Positions 30,805 through 40,276 of a stretch of DNA of 64,000 bases are shown here, piece after piece (the first letter of the stretch is position 1; each line of letters opens with the position of its first letter). A program made the translations under genes and the position numbers. The notes under the pieces are model-generated. The model did not search any database, was not told the origin of the DNA, and saw only the letters and a list, made by a program, of their open reading frames with translations. The DNA lies in contig JAJXWV010000057.1 of NCBI GenBank assembly GCA_021781455.1, positions 1 to 64,000 of the forward strand. Reading direction: 5' to 3'. The stretch is from Acidobacteriota bacterium. GTDB taxonomy: Bacteria > Acidobacteriota > Thermoanaerobaculia > Gp7-AA8.

Positions 30805-32096
30805 CAGACAGCCTTTCCAACCGTGGCGTATGTGATTCGCGGATTGTCTTCGAGCTGCTTCGCCAGGAAACGGTTCGCATCGAGAACCAATCTTCCGTCG
30901 AGCGCCTCGACCATCGCTGCCCCGTCGATCTGGCGGTATTCCGGCCATTCGGTCATGACGACGAGCGCGACTGCATCTTTGAGGGCCGCGATCGGATCAG
31001 ATGCGAGGCAGATCGAAGCAGCCAGATCGGAGGGCAGCGCCTTTACCGCCGGATCGTGCGCGATCACTTTCGCGCCGCCTTGCGCGAGCGCTCGACACAG
31101 CTCGACTGCCGACGAACGCCGCAACGTGTCCGTCCCCGGCTTGTACGTGAGGCCCCAGACGGCGATGCGCTGGCCGCGAAGCTCTCCGAGCAATTCCTGC
31201 AGTCGTCGCTTCGCCCAGCCACGGTGAGCGTCGTTGCTCGACTTGATTCCGTCGATGAGGTTCGTCGGTACTCCAGCCTTGCGACCCGTCGCGGATAGAA
31301 AAACAACATCGCGAGCGAGTGTTCCGCCAGCGAAAGCGCCGCCGGGACCGAGATAAGCGCCTGGTCCGATCCGTATCTCGGATTTCAGGCCGCGCTCGAC
31401 TTCTTTGGCATCCGCGCCGACATGCTCGCAGATCGTGGCGATCTCGTTGATGAATGCCACGGAGGTCGCGAGGAACGCATTGAGAGCATGCTTCGTCATC
31501 TCCGCCGACTCAACGGACATCCATTCGATCCGGCTCGTGAACGGCGCAAGCAACTGCTCGATGCTCGCACGATCCGACTCTTTGCGGACGCCGACGACGA
31601 CTCGATCCGGGTTTGTGAAAACCTCTATCGCTTTGCCGAGGCGGAGATTTTCCGGCGAATAGACAAACGAGAGATCAGTTCGGCCGGCCGACGCCGCCGC
31701 CTGCTCCAGCCTCTTGGTCGAGCCGACCGGTACCTGTGACGAGATCAATACGAGCGCCCCCCGATGCATTCGCGGCAGCAACCGCTCGACCGAGCGAATG
31801 ACGAAATCGACGTCGGCGCGATCGTCGTCATCAACGGGCGTATCGAAAGCGACCCAGACGACCTCGGCATCGCCGAGTGCGAGCGTTGCATCGGACGTGA
31901 ACCGCAACCTGCCGGCACCGGTGGCTTCCCTGAGGAGCTCCGGCAGCCCCGGCTCGGAAATCGGCGGCTCAGCGTTCTCAAGGCGTGAGGTCGTTTCGAG
32001 GTTCGCGTCATAGCCAACCACCTCGTGTCCGCGGGAAGCGAGACACGCGGCGGTCACGGTTCCGAGGTGCCACAGGCCGACTACGCAGACCTTCAC
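30804..32096 (-). CDS. UDP-glucose/GDP-mannose dehydrogenase family protein lacking the catalytic Cys
   Basis: This 430-residue protein has all three family domains: N-terminal Rossmann (VKVCVVGLWHLGTVTAACLA), helical central domain (SAEMTKHALNAFLATSVAFI) and C-terminal UDP-binding domain (VWGLTYKPGTDTLRRSSAVE). At the position of the nucleophilic Cys (family GFGGSCFPKD) it has AFAGGTLARD, with Thr259. PEFLREG is also changed to PENLRLG. Two-step oxidation to a uronic acid by the standard thioester route is therefore doubtful. The GTG start gives a 4-nt GTGA overlap with the epimerase and begins exactly at the Rossmann strand. Confidence 0.82.
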   Translation of the reverse strand: MKVCVVGLWHLGTVTAACLASRGHEVVGYDANLETTSRLENAEPPISEPGLPELLREATGAGRLRFTSDATLALGDAEVVWVAFDTPVDDDDRADVDFVIRSVERLLPRMHRGALVLISSQVPVGSTKRLEQAAASAGRTDLSFVYSPENLRLGKAIEVFTNPDRVVVGVRKESDRASIEQLLAPFTSRIEWMSVESAEMTKHALNAFLATSVAFINEIATICEHVGADAKEVERGLKSEIRIGPGAYLGPGGAFAGGTLARDVVFLSATGRKAGVPTNLIDGIKSSNDAHRGWAKRRLQELLGELRGQRIAVWGLTYKPGTDTLRRSSAVELCRALAQGGAKVIAHDPAVKALPSDLAASICLASDPIAALKDAVALVVMTEWPEYRQIDGAAMVEALDGRLVLDANRFLAKQLEDNPRITYATVGKAV

Positions 32097-33049
32097 GTGC
32101 GCGACTCCAGAAGCCATTGACTCGATTTCAGGTAATCGAGCGTACGGATGATCCCTTCGCGGATCGACAGCTTCGGTCTCCAGCCGAGCGCGCGGATCTT
32201 CGTACAGTCAAGAAAGATGAATGGGCTGTCGCCGACCCAGCCGCGCTCACCGCCCGTGTAGGCAAGCCTGGGCTTGACACCGAGATGGCTGGTGATCCAG
32301 CCGATCGAGTCGTTCACCTGGCAATACTCATCGGTGCCCAGATTGAAAATCTGCGCTCTCTTCGCGGGGTGCTGTATCGCCAGAAGGATCGCGTCGATGC
32401 AGTCCTGCACGTACAGATACGACTTCCTCTGCAGCCCATTGCCGAGAACCTGCAAATCGTTCGGGTTCTCACGCAACCGCCTGCAAAAATCGAACACGTG
32501 TCCGTGCGAATACCGCTCGCCGAGGATCGAGACGAAGCGCAAGATGAACCCTTCGAAACCGAATCCCTCGCAATACGCCTGAATCAGCCCTTCACAGGCG
32601 AGCTTCGAAGCGCCATACAGCGACGTCTGAACTGGGAATGCAACGTCCTCGGGCGTGGGATGCACCTCGGGCTCGCCGTAGACCGATCCCGTGGACGAGA
32701 ACGCGATCCGTTCGATGCCGTTCGCGCGCATCGCCTCGAGCACGTTGAACGTTGCGATCGTGTTCTGCTCGAGATCTTTCCGGGGATGTTCGAGACCGAA
32801 GCGAACGTCAGCGTTCGCTGCGAAGTGGAAAACCGTATCACAGCCGCGCATCGCTTCCGTGAGGCGCGCCAAGTCGAGTACGTCGCCCCGGCAAAGCCGA
32901 AACGCATGGCGGGGTCGTGCGTATTCGAGAAACCGCTCCTGCCCGGTGGAGAAATCGTCGTACCCGACGACCTCATGCCCGTCCGAGAGGAGGCGGTCGG
33001 AGAGATTACTGCCGATGAACCCGGCGGCGCCGGTGATGAATGCCTTCAT
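32093..33049 (-). CDS. NAD-dependent nucleotide-sugar epimerase/dehydratase (extended SDR)
   Basis: This 318-residue extended SDR has the N-terminal FITGAAGFIGSNLSDRL cofactor loop, HFAANADVRFG, the Ser of AFSSTGSVYGE and the YGASK Tyr/Lys pair, with QRKSYLYVQDCIDA in the substrate domain. Such enzymes epimerise or dehydrate UDP- or GDP-hexoses. The intact SxnYxxxK triad suggests activity. The gene is coupled to the nucleotide-sugar dehydrogenase variant. Exact substrate cannot be read from sequence. Confidence 0.88.
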   Translation of the reverse strand: MKAFITGAAGFIGSNLSDRLLSDGHEVVGYDDFSTGQERFLEYARPRHAFRLCRGDVLDLARLTEAMRGCDTVFHFAANADVRFGLEHPRKDLEQNTIATFNVLEAMRANGIERIAFSSTGSVYGEPEVHPTPEDVAFPVQTSLYGASKLACEGLIQAYCEGFGFEGFILRFVSILGERYSHGHVFDFCRRLRENPNDLQVLGNGLQRKSYLYVQDCIDAILLAIQHPAKRAQIFNLGTDEYCQVNDSIGWITSHLGVKPRLAYTGGERGWVGDSPFIFLDCTKIRALGWRPKLSIREGIIRTLDYLKSSQWLLESRT

Positions 33050-33109
33050 GCTTTCTTGGCCAAGATCAGCGCTCTTTCCAAGGAACGGGAAAAGCGGCGC
33101 GGCACGTTA

Positions 33110-34594
33110 TCACGACCCTGTGCCCGCCACGACTGCCCATGCTGTCCGCACAAGAATCTTGAAATCGAGCCACAACGACCAGTTGTCGATGTACTCGAGG
33201 TCCATCTTCACCCATTCGTCGAAGTTCGAGATCTTGTTGCGACCGCGTACCTGCCAGAGGCACGTCATACCGGGTCGGATGCTCAGCTTTCTCTTGTGCC
33301 AGAACCCGTATCCCTCGAGCTCATGAGGAAAAGCAGGCCGCGGACCGACCAGCGACATGTCACCTCTGAGAACGCTCCAGAGTTGCGGGAGCTCGTTGAG
33401 ACTGTACTTGCGGAGGAAGCGTCCGAGCGGCGTCACGCGCGGATCGTTCCTGATCTTAAATACCGGCCCAGTCATCTCGTTCTTGTCGAGAAGCTCCTTC
33501 CGGCGCTCGTCCGCATCGGAGTACATCGTCGTGAACTTGTATCCCGTGAACCGGGCACCGTTCCGCCCGACAACATTCCATCGGTAAAAGACCTCCGATT
33601 TTCGGTCCGTCAACTTGATCATGATCGCTACAATGAGAAACAACGGTGATAGTAGTGCCAGCAGGGTTCCTGAGACAACGATGTCCAGGACGCGCTTGAA
33701 AAAGAGCGCGTCCGAATCGAAGTGGGGCGGCGCAAGGACGACAGCCGGAAGATGGAGGATTTGAAAAGGATAGAGAGTCCTCAGAGTGCGTGTTTTCCCG
33801 AAGAGGAGGTCCTGAGGAACGATGCGAAGAAGCACACCGAGTGCGTCACAGTCTTCGATGACCTTGCGCAACCATTCCGTCGCGTTGTCCGACTGCACCG
33901 CTACGACTTCATGCACAGGCCGGCGGATGAGGATGTCACCGAGTTCTGAAATGCCGCCGAGACATTCGACCTGTTGATCATCGAGTTTTCGCCGCGTCTC
34001 CGCCTCGGTTTCCTTGGCGAGATAGCCTTCGATGCGGTACTCCTTGAGCGATACGCTGTCGTGGAAGTGCGCAAGCAGCATCAGGATCGCGTCGGGTCGA
34101 CCGACGAGCAGCACGTGCTTCGCGTACTGGCCGGCGTCGCGCCGTTGGACCATGTATGACCGCAGTGCGAGCCGGAGAGTGCAAAGGCCGAAGAAACTGA
34201 CGACTGTAAAGGCATATATGAACAGCCGACTGATGTCTCCGCGCTGAAGTGTGAATTGCACAAAAGCGAGCAGTGCCGACGAAAACAGCGGAGCTCCGAA
34301 CGTGGCCACGATAATCCGTGTAAGCGATTGCTCCAGCAGGGGCGCATGCGCGTTAAACACCGAGAGAAAAAACACCGTTGCCGGTGCACCGAGGGCAAGA
34401 ATCCACGACATGTGTCTGATCGACGGAAGCGCAGCCATTCCGGCAAATGAAGCGTGCAGCCGGAGCGCAATTGACATGAGCCGGGGGCTTATGCCTATCC
34501 ACCGATAGACCTCAGGCCACACGGCGTACGTCAAAGCAAACGCGATCGCTATAACCGCAAGATCGGAAAGCCAGAAAAAGCGTCGAGGGATCAT
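33110..34594 (-). CDS. Long polyprenyl glycosylphosphotransferase (WcaJ/WbaP-type)
   Basis: This 494-residue protein has five N-terminal membrane helices (about 5-145). A central Rossmann-like (CoA-binding-type) domain follows (VLLVGRPDAILMLLA). The C-terminal sugar-transferase domain begins with a further membrane hairpin (about 300) and has YRWNVVGRNGARF, YKFTTM, LNELPQLWSVLRGDMS and LVGPRP. It would attach the first sugar phosphate of a repeat unit to undecaprenyl phosphate. The cytoplasmic DELPQ motif is NELPQ here. It is the second of three such initiating enzymes in the window. Confidence 0.92.
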   Translation of the reverse strand: MIPRRFFWLSDLAVIAIAFALTYAVWPEVYRWIGISPRLMSIALRLHASFAGMAALPSIRHMSWILALGAPATVFFLSVFNAHAPLLEQSLTRIIVATFGAPLFSSALLAFVQFTLQRGDISRLFIYAFTVVSFFGLCTLRLALRSYMVQRRDAGQYAKHVLLVGRPDAILMLLAHFHDSVSLKEYRIEGYLAKETEAETRRKLDDQQVECLGGISELGDILIRRPVHEVVAVQSDNATEWLRKVIEDCDALGVLLRIVPQDLLFGKTRTLRTLYPFQILHLPAVVLAPPHFDSDALFFKRVLDIVVSGTLLALLSPLFLIVAIMIKLTDRKSEVFYRWNVVGRNGARFTGYKFTTMYSDADERRKELLDKNEMTGPVFKIRNDPRVTPLGRFLRKYSLNELPQLWSVLRGDMSLVGPRPAFPHELEGYGFWHKRKLSIRPGMTCLWQVRGRNKISNFDEWVKMDLEYIDNWSLWLDFKILVRTAWAVVAGTGS

Positions 34595-34617
34595 CCGTTG
34601 TCGATATCGCGGTTAGT

Positions 34618-35784
34618 TCAGACTGGGTCAAGCCGGGATGACCGTGCTGTGGCCGAAGACGCGTTGCGCTCCTCGTTCGCCAACTCCGCTTCCAGAACGT
34701 CGCAAATGCGTTGAGCGGCCATGCCGTCCCAGAGCGGCGGCGGCGTATGTACGACGTGTCGCTCTCCACCGATGATAGCCAGACACTCGCGAACGATTCT
34801 CTGCGGATCATCGCCTACGAGCTGATTTGCTCCCCCAGCCAGCGTCGACGGCCGCTCCGTGTTGTGCCGAAGAGTCAGGCAGGGAACGCGAAGGATTGTC
34901 GCTTCTTCCTGAATGCCGCCGGAATCAGTAAGGATTGCACCGGCCGAGCGCATTGTGCCGAGAAACTCCAGATATCCGAGCGGGTCGACCAGCCGGATCA
35001 ACGGCCGACTCGCGAGTTGTTCAGCTACGCCGAATTCACTCAAGCGCGCCGCAGTCCTCGGATGCACTGGAAAAACGATCGGAATGTCATGATCGGCAAG
35101 CTTGAGGAAAGCTGTTACAAACCGGCGGAGGTTCTGCGGATCATCGACATTGGCGGGTCGGTGCAAGGTCACGACGACATACCGGCCGCGCGGGATTCCC
35201 AGCCTCGCCGGCATGTCCAGAGCGAAAGCGCGCTCGCTGTGCTTCAACAGCGTGTCGATCATCGTGTTCCCCACGAGGAAGATCGTTCCTGGGGCAACGC
35301 CCTCGCTGCGCAGGTTCTTAACGCCCGATTCTTCCGTGACGAAGAGAAAATCGGACACGGCATCCGTGAGAATGCGGTTGACCTCCTCGGGCATTGTCCG
35401 ATCGAAGCTGCGCAGACCTGCCTCGACGTGAGCGAGCTTCACGCCGAGCTTGCTCGTCACGAGCGCGGCGGCGAGTGTCGAGTTCACGTCTCCGAAAACG
35501 ATGACGAGATCGGGACGCTCGCCGGCGAACCGCTCTTCGAGCGCGACCATGATCCTCGCCGTCTGTACCGCGGCGCTCCCGGAGCCGACGCCGAGGTTCA
35601 CCAAGGGCTCAGGCATCCCGAGCTGACGGAAGAACAAATCGGACATCTTCTCGTCGTAGTGCTGTCCGGTGTGGACGACTTCGATCCGCCAATCAGAATG
35701 ACGGCGACGAATCTCGTCGACAACCGGCGCCGCTTTCATGAAGTTCGGCCTTGCGCCAACGATGATCTGAATCAGGGGAATCAC
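34618..35784 (-). CDS. wecB: UDP-N-acetylglucosamine 2-epimerase (non-hydrolysing type)
   Basis: This 388-residue GT-B-fold epimerase has GARPNFMKAAPVV, HTGQHYDEKMSD, FGDVNSTLAAAL, HVEAGLRSFDRTMPEEVNR, THRPANVDD-type VTLHRPANVD and TDSGGIQEEA. It interconverts UDP-GlcNAc and UDP-ManNAc, or acts on a UDP-diacetamido-uronic acid (WbpI-like), given the WbpB/E/D-like genes just upstream. The GTG start overlaps the Nudix stop as GTGA and places the first strand at residue 4; longer in-frame starts are out of register with the family. Confidence 0.9.
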   Translation of the reverse strand: MIPLIQIIVGARPNFMKAAPVVDEIRRRHSDWRIEVVHTGQHYDEKMSDLFFRQLGMPEPLVNLGVGSGSAAVQTARIMVALEERFAGERPDLVIVFGDVNSTLAAALVTSKLGVKLAHVEAGLRSFDRTMPEEVNRILTDAVSDFLFVTEESGVKNLRSEGVAPGTIFLVGNTMIDTLLKHSERAFALDMPARLGIPRGRYVVVTLHRPANVDDPQNLRRFVTAFLKLADHDIPIVFPVHPRTAARLSEFGVAEQLASRPLIRLVDPLGYLEFLGTMRSAGAILTDSGGIQEEATILRVPCLTLRHNTERPSTLAGGANQLVGDDPQRIVRECLAIIGGERHVVHTPPPLWDGMAAQRICDVLEAELANEERNASSATARSSRLDPV

Positions 35785-36275
35785 AATCGACCGTTCTCCT
35801 CTACAGCCGCGGCAATCGCACGCCCCTGAAAGGGCGCAACGTCGTACGGAATCCTGCGGGCATCGACCCAATCCACACCAACGATCTCGTGCGACGTGCG
35901 CACCTCACCGCTGATGAGACGGCAGCGGAACGCGAGGCCAAGGTGGCGCGGCGCAATACTTCGCGCAACAGCCGGGACGATGTCACACATGACAAGCCGC
36001 TCCACGGCAATTTTGAGATTCAGTTCCTCAGCGAGCTCACGTTCAACCGTTTTGGCGGGGTTTTCTCCCGGTTCGACCCAGCCGCCAGGAAGGCCCCACG
36101 AGAAATCGGTACGGTATGCGTGCTGTGCGATGAGAACCTTACCTTCCGCGTTCACCACGACTCCGACAGCCCCGACAAATTGTGGCCGAGCGACAGCGCG
36201 CACGGCAATTCGAAGGAGGATCCGCCCAACAAAAAATCGTGCTGCAAATTGAACGATGCGACCGATGGCCTTCAA
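35781..36275 (-). CDS. NUDIX hydrolase
   Basis: This protein of about 164 residues has a complete Nudix box, GGWVEPGENPAKTVERELAE with ELNL, which binds the metal and hydrolyses a nucleoside diphosphate linked to another moiety. A short amphipathic N-terminal segment (FAARFFVGRILLRIAVRAVA) precedes the domain. I place the start at TTG (36275), which overlaps the upstream stop as TTGA, like neighbouring junctions. A GTG or ATG farther upstream would give up to 186 residues. It might recycle nucleotide sugars, but the substrate is unknown. Confidence 0.8.
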   Translation of the reverse strand: MKAIGRIVQFAARFFVGRILLRIAVRAVARPQFVGAVGVVVNAEGKVLIAQHAYRTDFSWGLPGGWVEPGENPAKTVERELAEELNLKIAVERLVMCDIVPAVARSIAPRHLGLAFRCRLISGEVRTSHEIVGVDWVDARRIPYDVAPFQGRAIAAAVEENGRL

Positions 36276-37000
36276 GACATGAACCCCGCGCTCCACTGCC
36301 GACTCACTCGCGCGTAGTCTTCCGGCGTGTCGATCCACCATAGACCTTCAGAGTCGCCCATCGTGTAGCCATACAGTTTCTCACCACCGGCAACCAACGC
36401 GGGAAACACGTGAAAGCCGAGATCCGCGAATCCATCGTCCGGCACATATTCCAGGACCGCGGGTTCGAGCACCATCATGCCGGCACTGATCCAGTGACTG
36501 GGCGCTTCTTCGGGTTTCGGTTTCTCAATGAAGCGTGTGATGCGCATGTCGCGCTGCAGTTCGACCGCGCTGTGCTTTGTAACATCATCGCGCCAGAAGA
36601 GGGCGATCGTGGCGATGCCGCGATGCTCCTCGTGCGCGCGCGCCAGCGCCGCGAAATCGCAGGTCGTGAGATTGTCGCCATACGCCACGAAGAATGGCTC
36701 GTCGAGCATTCCGCCGAACACGCGCAGCGCACCGGCCGTGCCGAAGGGCTCGGGCTCGATCGAGTAGCACATGGCGACGCCGAAACGCGAGCCGTCACCG
36801 AAGTGATGTTGCACGGCATCGGGATGTTGGTACAGGTTCATCCCGATCTGCTCGACACCAGCGGCGGCGAGCTGAAGGATGGTGTGCTCGACGAGCGGCC
36901 GTCCGCCGATTTCGAGCATCGGCTTCGGACGATCGCTGGTGAGCGCGGCGAGACGCGTTGCTTTCCCGCCGCAGAGGACCATCGCCTTTCGCACGCGCAT
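36272..37000 (-). CDS. Sugar-1-phosphate nucleotidyltransferase
   Basis: This 242-residue NTP-transferase fold protein has AMVLCGGKATRLAALTSDRP with KPMLEIGGRPLVEH, GTAGALRVFGGM and VAYGDNLTTCD (metal Asp). It makes an NDP-sugar; the short GCGGKATRL-type loop resembles HddC and mannose-1-phosphate guanylyltransferase relatives more than RmlA. It is coupled to the sugar-phosphate transferase gene by a TGATG overlap, which defines the start. Confidence 0.87.
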   Translation of the reverse strand: MRVRKAMVLCGGKATRLAALTSDRPKPMLEIGGRPLVEHTILQLAAAGVEQIGMNLYQHPDAVQHHFGDGSRFGVAMCYSIEPEPFGTAGALRVFGGMLDEPFFVAYGDNLTTCDFAALARAHEEHRGIATIALFWRDDVTKHSAVELQRDMRITRFIEKPKPEEAPSHWISAGMMVLEPAVLEYVPDDGFADLGFHVFPALVAGGEKLYGYTMGDSEGLWWIDTPEDYARVSRQWSAGFMS

Positions 37001-37674
37001 CAGTACGCGCCCCGCCCCGTCAGCATCACCCATGGAGTGCGCAGCATGATCGAGACATCGAGCGCCAGCGAGCGCCGTGCGACGTAGTCGAGATCAATAT
37101 CGATCATTTTGTCGAACGAGACCTGGCTGCGTGCCAGCACCTGATAAAGCCCCGTGATGCCCGGACGGACGGCGAGGCGTTGCCGGGCGCGGCCGTCGTA
37201 ACGCTCGTATTCATAGCTCACCGGCGGCCGCGGGCCGACGATTGACATCTCGCCGCACAAGACGTTGATGAATTGTGGCAGCTCATCGAGGCCAGTTTTG
37301 CGTAGGACCCGTCCAATCGTCGTCACCCGCGGATCGCGGACGATCTTGTAGACGGCGCCTTCTCTCTCGTCGGTCGCGAGGGATTGGCCCGCGACGAACT
37401 TCGCGATCGCCTCACGATGAGTGGCGTCGGTGGCGTCGCTGCGCATGGTCCGGAACTTGTAGAGCGTGAACTTTCCGCCATTCCTGCCGATCGCTTCCGT
37501 CTGCCGAAACAAGATCGGCCCACGCGACGTCACCCGGATCGCGATCCCGATCGCAATCCAGAGCGGAGACGTCATCGCGATGATCGCGCCCGAAATCGTG
37601 ACATCGAGCACGCGCTTGATCACGTCGTACGCCCGCCGGCCGCCAGTCGCCGCCGGGACCTCAGAGATTGTCAT
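37000..37674 (-). CDS. Short polyprenyl-phosphate sugar-1-phosphate transferase
   Basis: This 224-residue PglC-type enzyme has one N-terminal membrane hairpin (about 20-45), [42 protein letters not shown] and IVGPRPP. An insertion (about 90-110) after the FRTM motif distinguishes it from the transferase at 18300. It sits next to the acetyltransferase and WbpB/E-like genes, so it probably initiates the repeat unit that contains the acetamido-uronic acid. The start is chosen at MTISEV, giving a 14-nt overlap. Confidence 0.9.
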   Translation of the reverse strand: MTISEVPAATGGRRAYDVIKRVLDVTISGAIIAMTSPLWIAIGIAIRVTSRGPILFRQTEAIGRNGGKFTLYKFRTMRSDATDATHREAIAKFVAGQSLATDEREGAVYKIVRDPRVTTIGRVLRKTGLDELPQFINVLCGEMSIVGPRPPVSYEYERYDGRARQRLAVRPGITGLYQVLARSQVSFDKMIDIDLDYVARRSLALDVSIMLRTPWVMLTGRGAY

Positions 37675-38137
37675 TGATCGTACGAAGCACGCGCGCCGGA
37701 TTGCCCACCACCACGGTGCGGTCCGGCACGTCGTGCGTGACGACGGCGCCGGCACCGACCATGGCGCGCGCGCCGACCGTAACCCCGCCGAGGATGGTCG
37801 CGTTCGAGCCGATCGAGGCGCCGCGCCTGATCAGCACCTTCTCGGCAACGAATTCCGAGATATCGGGTGCAAGTTCGGTCCGCGGAAACGAATCGTTGAC
37901 GAACATCACACCGTGGCCGATGAAAACGTCGTCTTCGATGGTCACTCCTTCGCAGATGAAGGCGTGGCTCTGAACTTTGACTCTCTCGCCGATGACGGCG
38001 CCGCGCTGAATCTCGACGAAGGGGCCGACGCGCGAATGCGCCCCGATGCTGCAGCCGTAGAGGTTGACGAAGTCGGCAATGCGCACGTCATCGCCGAGTG
38101 TCACATCTGGCGCGATCCGCTGCCATCGCTCAGTCAT
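37661..38137 (-). CDS. WbpD/WlbB-like hexapeptide-repeat N-acetyltransferase
   Basis: This 158-residue left-handed beta-helix acetyltransferase has repeated [LIV]GxxxxxG hexapeptides from about residue 13 to 140, the catalytic-type region VMFVNDSFPR, and a C-terminal GVTVGARAMVGAGAVVTHDV segment. WbpD homologues acetylate the 3-amino group of UDP-2-acetamido-3-amino-glucuronate. It is placed directly after the Gfo/Idh and aminotransferase genes, which together form the WbpB-WbpE-WbpD order. Confidence 0.85.
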   Translation of the reverse strand: MTERWQRIAPDVTLGDDVRIADFVNLYGCSIGAHSRVGPFVEIQRGAVIGERVKVQSHAFICEGVTIEDDVFIGHGVMFVNDSFPRTELAPDISEFVAEKVLIRRGASIGSNATILGGVTVGARAMVGAGAVVTHDVPDRTVVVGNPARVLRTINDNL

Positions 38138-39152
38138 TCACGGCCTCCAATTCGATCCACTTGCCGTCGGCAGCGAGAGATCTCTGGCACGCTTCGATGA
38201 TCTCGACCGCCAGCATGGCGTCGGACGCGGAGGTACGTGGCCGTTCGCGCGTCTCGACGCAGTGAATGAAGTGCTCGCATTCCGCGCGGAGCGGCTCCCC
38301 ACGCTCGACCGCCTGCGGCTCCGCTCCGTCGTCCAACCACTTCCATCGCGGGCGGCCGCGCGGATCGCGCTCTTCGCTCTGCTCGTAGCGGCGCCGGTAG
38401 AGCACCAGCTTCGGGTCGGCGAATTCGTCGAGGCGCACGACCGCGTCCGATCCGACCACCGTCAACTGCCGCGCTTTCTCGAGCGCGTACCAGCTCGCGT
38501 AACACTCCGCCACCGTGCCGTCGCCGAAGTCGAAACAGGCGAAGACGACGTCTTCCAGCTCGCTCAGATAGCCGCGGCCGATCGCCAAAACGCGTTGCGG
38601 CCGTCGACCGACGACCGCGGGGATGATATAGGCGTCGTGGATCAGCGCGTCCCACACGATATTCGTATCGAGCCGCGCGGTGCCGCCCATACTCGTTCGG
38701 GTCACTGTGATGTAGCGAATGTCGCCAACGCGGCCGCCCCGCAGCAGTTCCAGCAGCGCCTGCACCGACCGGTCATAGAGAAAGAGGTGGCCAACCATAA
38801 CGATGCGCTTCGCCTTCTCGCCGGCCCGAACGAGCGCGGCGGCGTCGGCAGCCGACGTCGCCAGCGGTTTTTCGACGAACACGTCTTTGCCGGCGTCGAG
38901 ACAGCGCTCGACAATCGCGCGGTGCGTCTCGGCTGGCGTGGCGACGGCCACGGCGAGGATGCGCCGGTCACGGAGAAGCTCATCGAGCGACCGCGTAACG
39001 TGCAAGCCTGGAACGGCCGCGACGGCGGCGGCGAGATTTCGCTGATCGAGGTCGCACACGGACAGCAGCTCGCCACCCGACGCCGCAGAGAAATTACGAA
39101 CGAGATTCTTTCCCCAGTAGCCGACCCCGATCAGACCGATGCCGACCGTCAT
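38130..39152 (-). CDS. WbpB/WlbA-like Gfo/Idh/MocA oxidoreductase
   Basis: This 340-residue NAD-dependent dehydrogenase has [16 protein letters not shown] at the N-terminus, [10 protein letters not shown] and a C-terminal domain with [11 protein letters not shown]. WbpB-type enzymes oxidise C3 of UDP-GlcNAcA to the 3-keto sugar for the following aminotransferase. Its ATG overlaps the aminotransferase stop as ATGA. A frame extension far upstream overlaps that gene and is discarded. Assignment to the WbpB step rests on gene order. Confidence 0.85.
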   Translation of the reverse strand: MTVGIGLIGVGYWGKNLVRNFSAASGGELLSVCDLDQRNLAAAVAAVPGLHVTRSLDELLRDRRILAVAVATPAETHRAIVERCLDAGKDVFVEKPLATSAADAAALVRAGEKAKRIVMVGHLFLYDRSVQALLELLRGGRVGDIRYITVTRTSMGGTARLDTNIVWDALIHDAYIIPAVVGRRPQRVLAIGRGYLSELEDVVFACFDFGDGTVAECYASWYALEKARQLTVVGSDAVVRLDEFADPKLVLYRRRYEQSEERDPRGRPRWKWLDDGAEPQAVERGEPLRAECEHFIHCVETRERPRTSASDAMLAVEIIEACQRSLAADGKWIELEAVND

Positions 39153-40276
39153 CGCAGCGCTGCCTTCAGCCGCTCCACGACGCGATCGACCTGCTCCTCG
39201 GTCATCTCCGGGAACATCGGCAGCGAGAGTATGCGCGGGCCGAGCGCGTGCGAGGCCGGGAAGTCCTCCGGCTTGTGCCCGAGGTGGGCGTAGGCCGGCT
39301 GCTCGTGAAGAGGAATTGGATAGTGAATGCCAGTCTCGATGCCGTCGGCCTCGAGCCTCTTCTGCACTTCGTCGCGGTTGGGCACCTGAACGACGTACAG
39401 GTGATACACAGCCTCGACGGTGTCGGGGCAGTACGGCGTGACCAGGTTCGGCACGCTCTTGAGTTTTTCGTCGTACCACTTCGCCACGCGGCGGCGGTTC
39501 CTGTTCCAGCCATCCAGGTGCGGCAGCTTCACGCCGAGGACCGCCGCCTGGAGGTTGTCGAGCCGGTGACAGGCGCCCACCCTGAGGTGAATGTACTTCT
39601 GCCGCTGTCCATGATTCCGCAGCAGGCGAACTTCGTCGGCCAGCGCGTCGTCGTTCGTTACGACCGCTCCGGCGTCACCGTACGCGCCGAGATTCTTGCC
39701 AGGATAGAAGCTGAAACAGGCGGCGTCGCCGAACGTGCCCGTCTTGCGGCCTTTGTAGAGCGCACCGTGGGACTGCGCGCAGTCTTCAATGACGCGCAGC
39801 CCGTGTTTGCGGGCCACGGCCATGATCGGATCCATGTCTGCCGGCTGTCCGTAGAGGTGGACCGGCATGATGCCCTTCGTTCTCGGCGTGATTGCCTTTT
39901 CGAGCTGTGAGGCATCCATGTTGTACGTCTTCGGATCGCAGTCGACCCAGCGTACTTCCGCACCCGCCAGCGAGATGGCTTCACATGTCGCGATATAGGT
40001 GTTCGCGACGGTGAGAACCTCGTCGCCGGCTGCGATCCCGCACCCGCGCAGCGCCATCTCCAACGCATCGGTGCCGGAGCAGACGCCGACGGCGTGTTTG
40101 ACTCCGATGTATGCGGCGAAGGCATTTTCAAATTTAGTTGTCTCGGGACCGAGAATGAAGGCGGCCCGGTCGAGCACGCTCTGGATGGCCTCGTCCATAT
40201 CCGGCTTCAAGGCGCGGTACTGGGCCTTCAGGTCCACGAATGGAATTGTTGTGGGAACAGCTGTCGCAGTAGTCAA
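39149..40276 (-). CDS. WbpE/WlbC-like DegT-family aminotransferase
   Basis: This 375-residue PLP enzyme has [52 protein letters not shown] and the Schiff-base lysine in [16 protein letters not shown]. These motifs match WbpE-type aminotransferases that aminate UDP-3-keto-glucuronate derivatives. Flanking WbpB-like and WbpD-like genes support the same pathway. It is joined by 4-nt overlaps to both the Gfo/Idh gene and the DUF354 gene. Confidence 0.88.
   Translation of the reverse strand: MTTATAVPTTIPFVDLKAQYRALKPDMDEAIQSVLDRAAFILGPETTKFENAFAAYIGVKHAVGVCSGTDALEMALRGCGIAAGDEVLTVANTYIATCEAISLAGAEVRWVDCDPKTYNMDASQLEKAITPRTKGIMPVHLYGQPADMDPIMAVARKHGLRVIEDCAQSHGALYKGRKTGTFGDAACFSFYPGKNLGAYGDAGAVVTNDDALADEVRLLRNHGQRQKYIHLRVGACHRLDNLQAAVLGVKLPHLDGWNRNRRRVAKWYDEKLKSVPNLVTPYCPDTVEAVYHLYVVQVPNRDEVQKRLEADGIETGIHYPIPLHEQPAYAHLGHKPEDFPASHALGPRILSLPMFPEMTEEQVDRVVERLKAALR

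Noticed and set aside
30013-31227. 404-codon + strand frame across the SDR and dehydrogenase genes
   Set aside because: It is antisense to two genes with clear motifs and coupled starts and ends, and has no recognisable domain.
38130-39479. Gfo/Idh gene extended to 39479
   Set aside because: The extra N-terminal ~110 residues overlap the aminotransferase gene and are low-complexity Arg/Ala. The Rossmann strand starts right after the ATGA-overlapped ATG at 39152.
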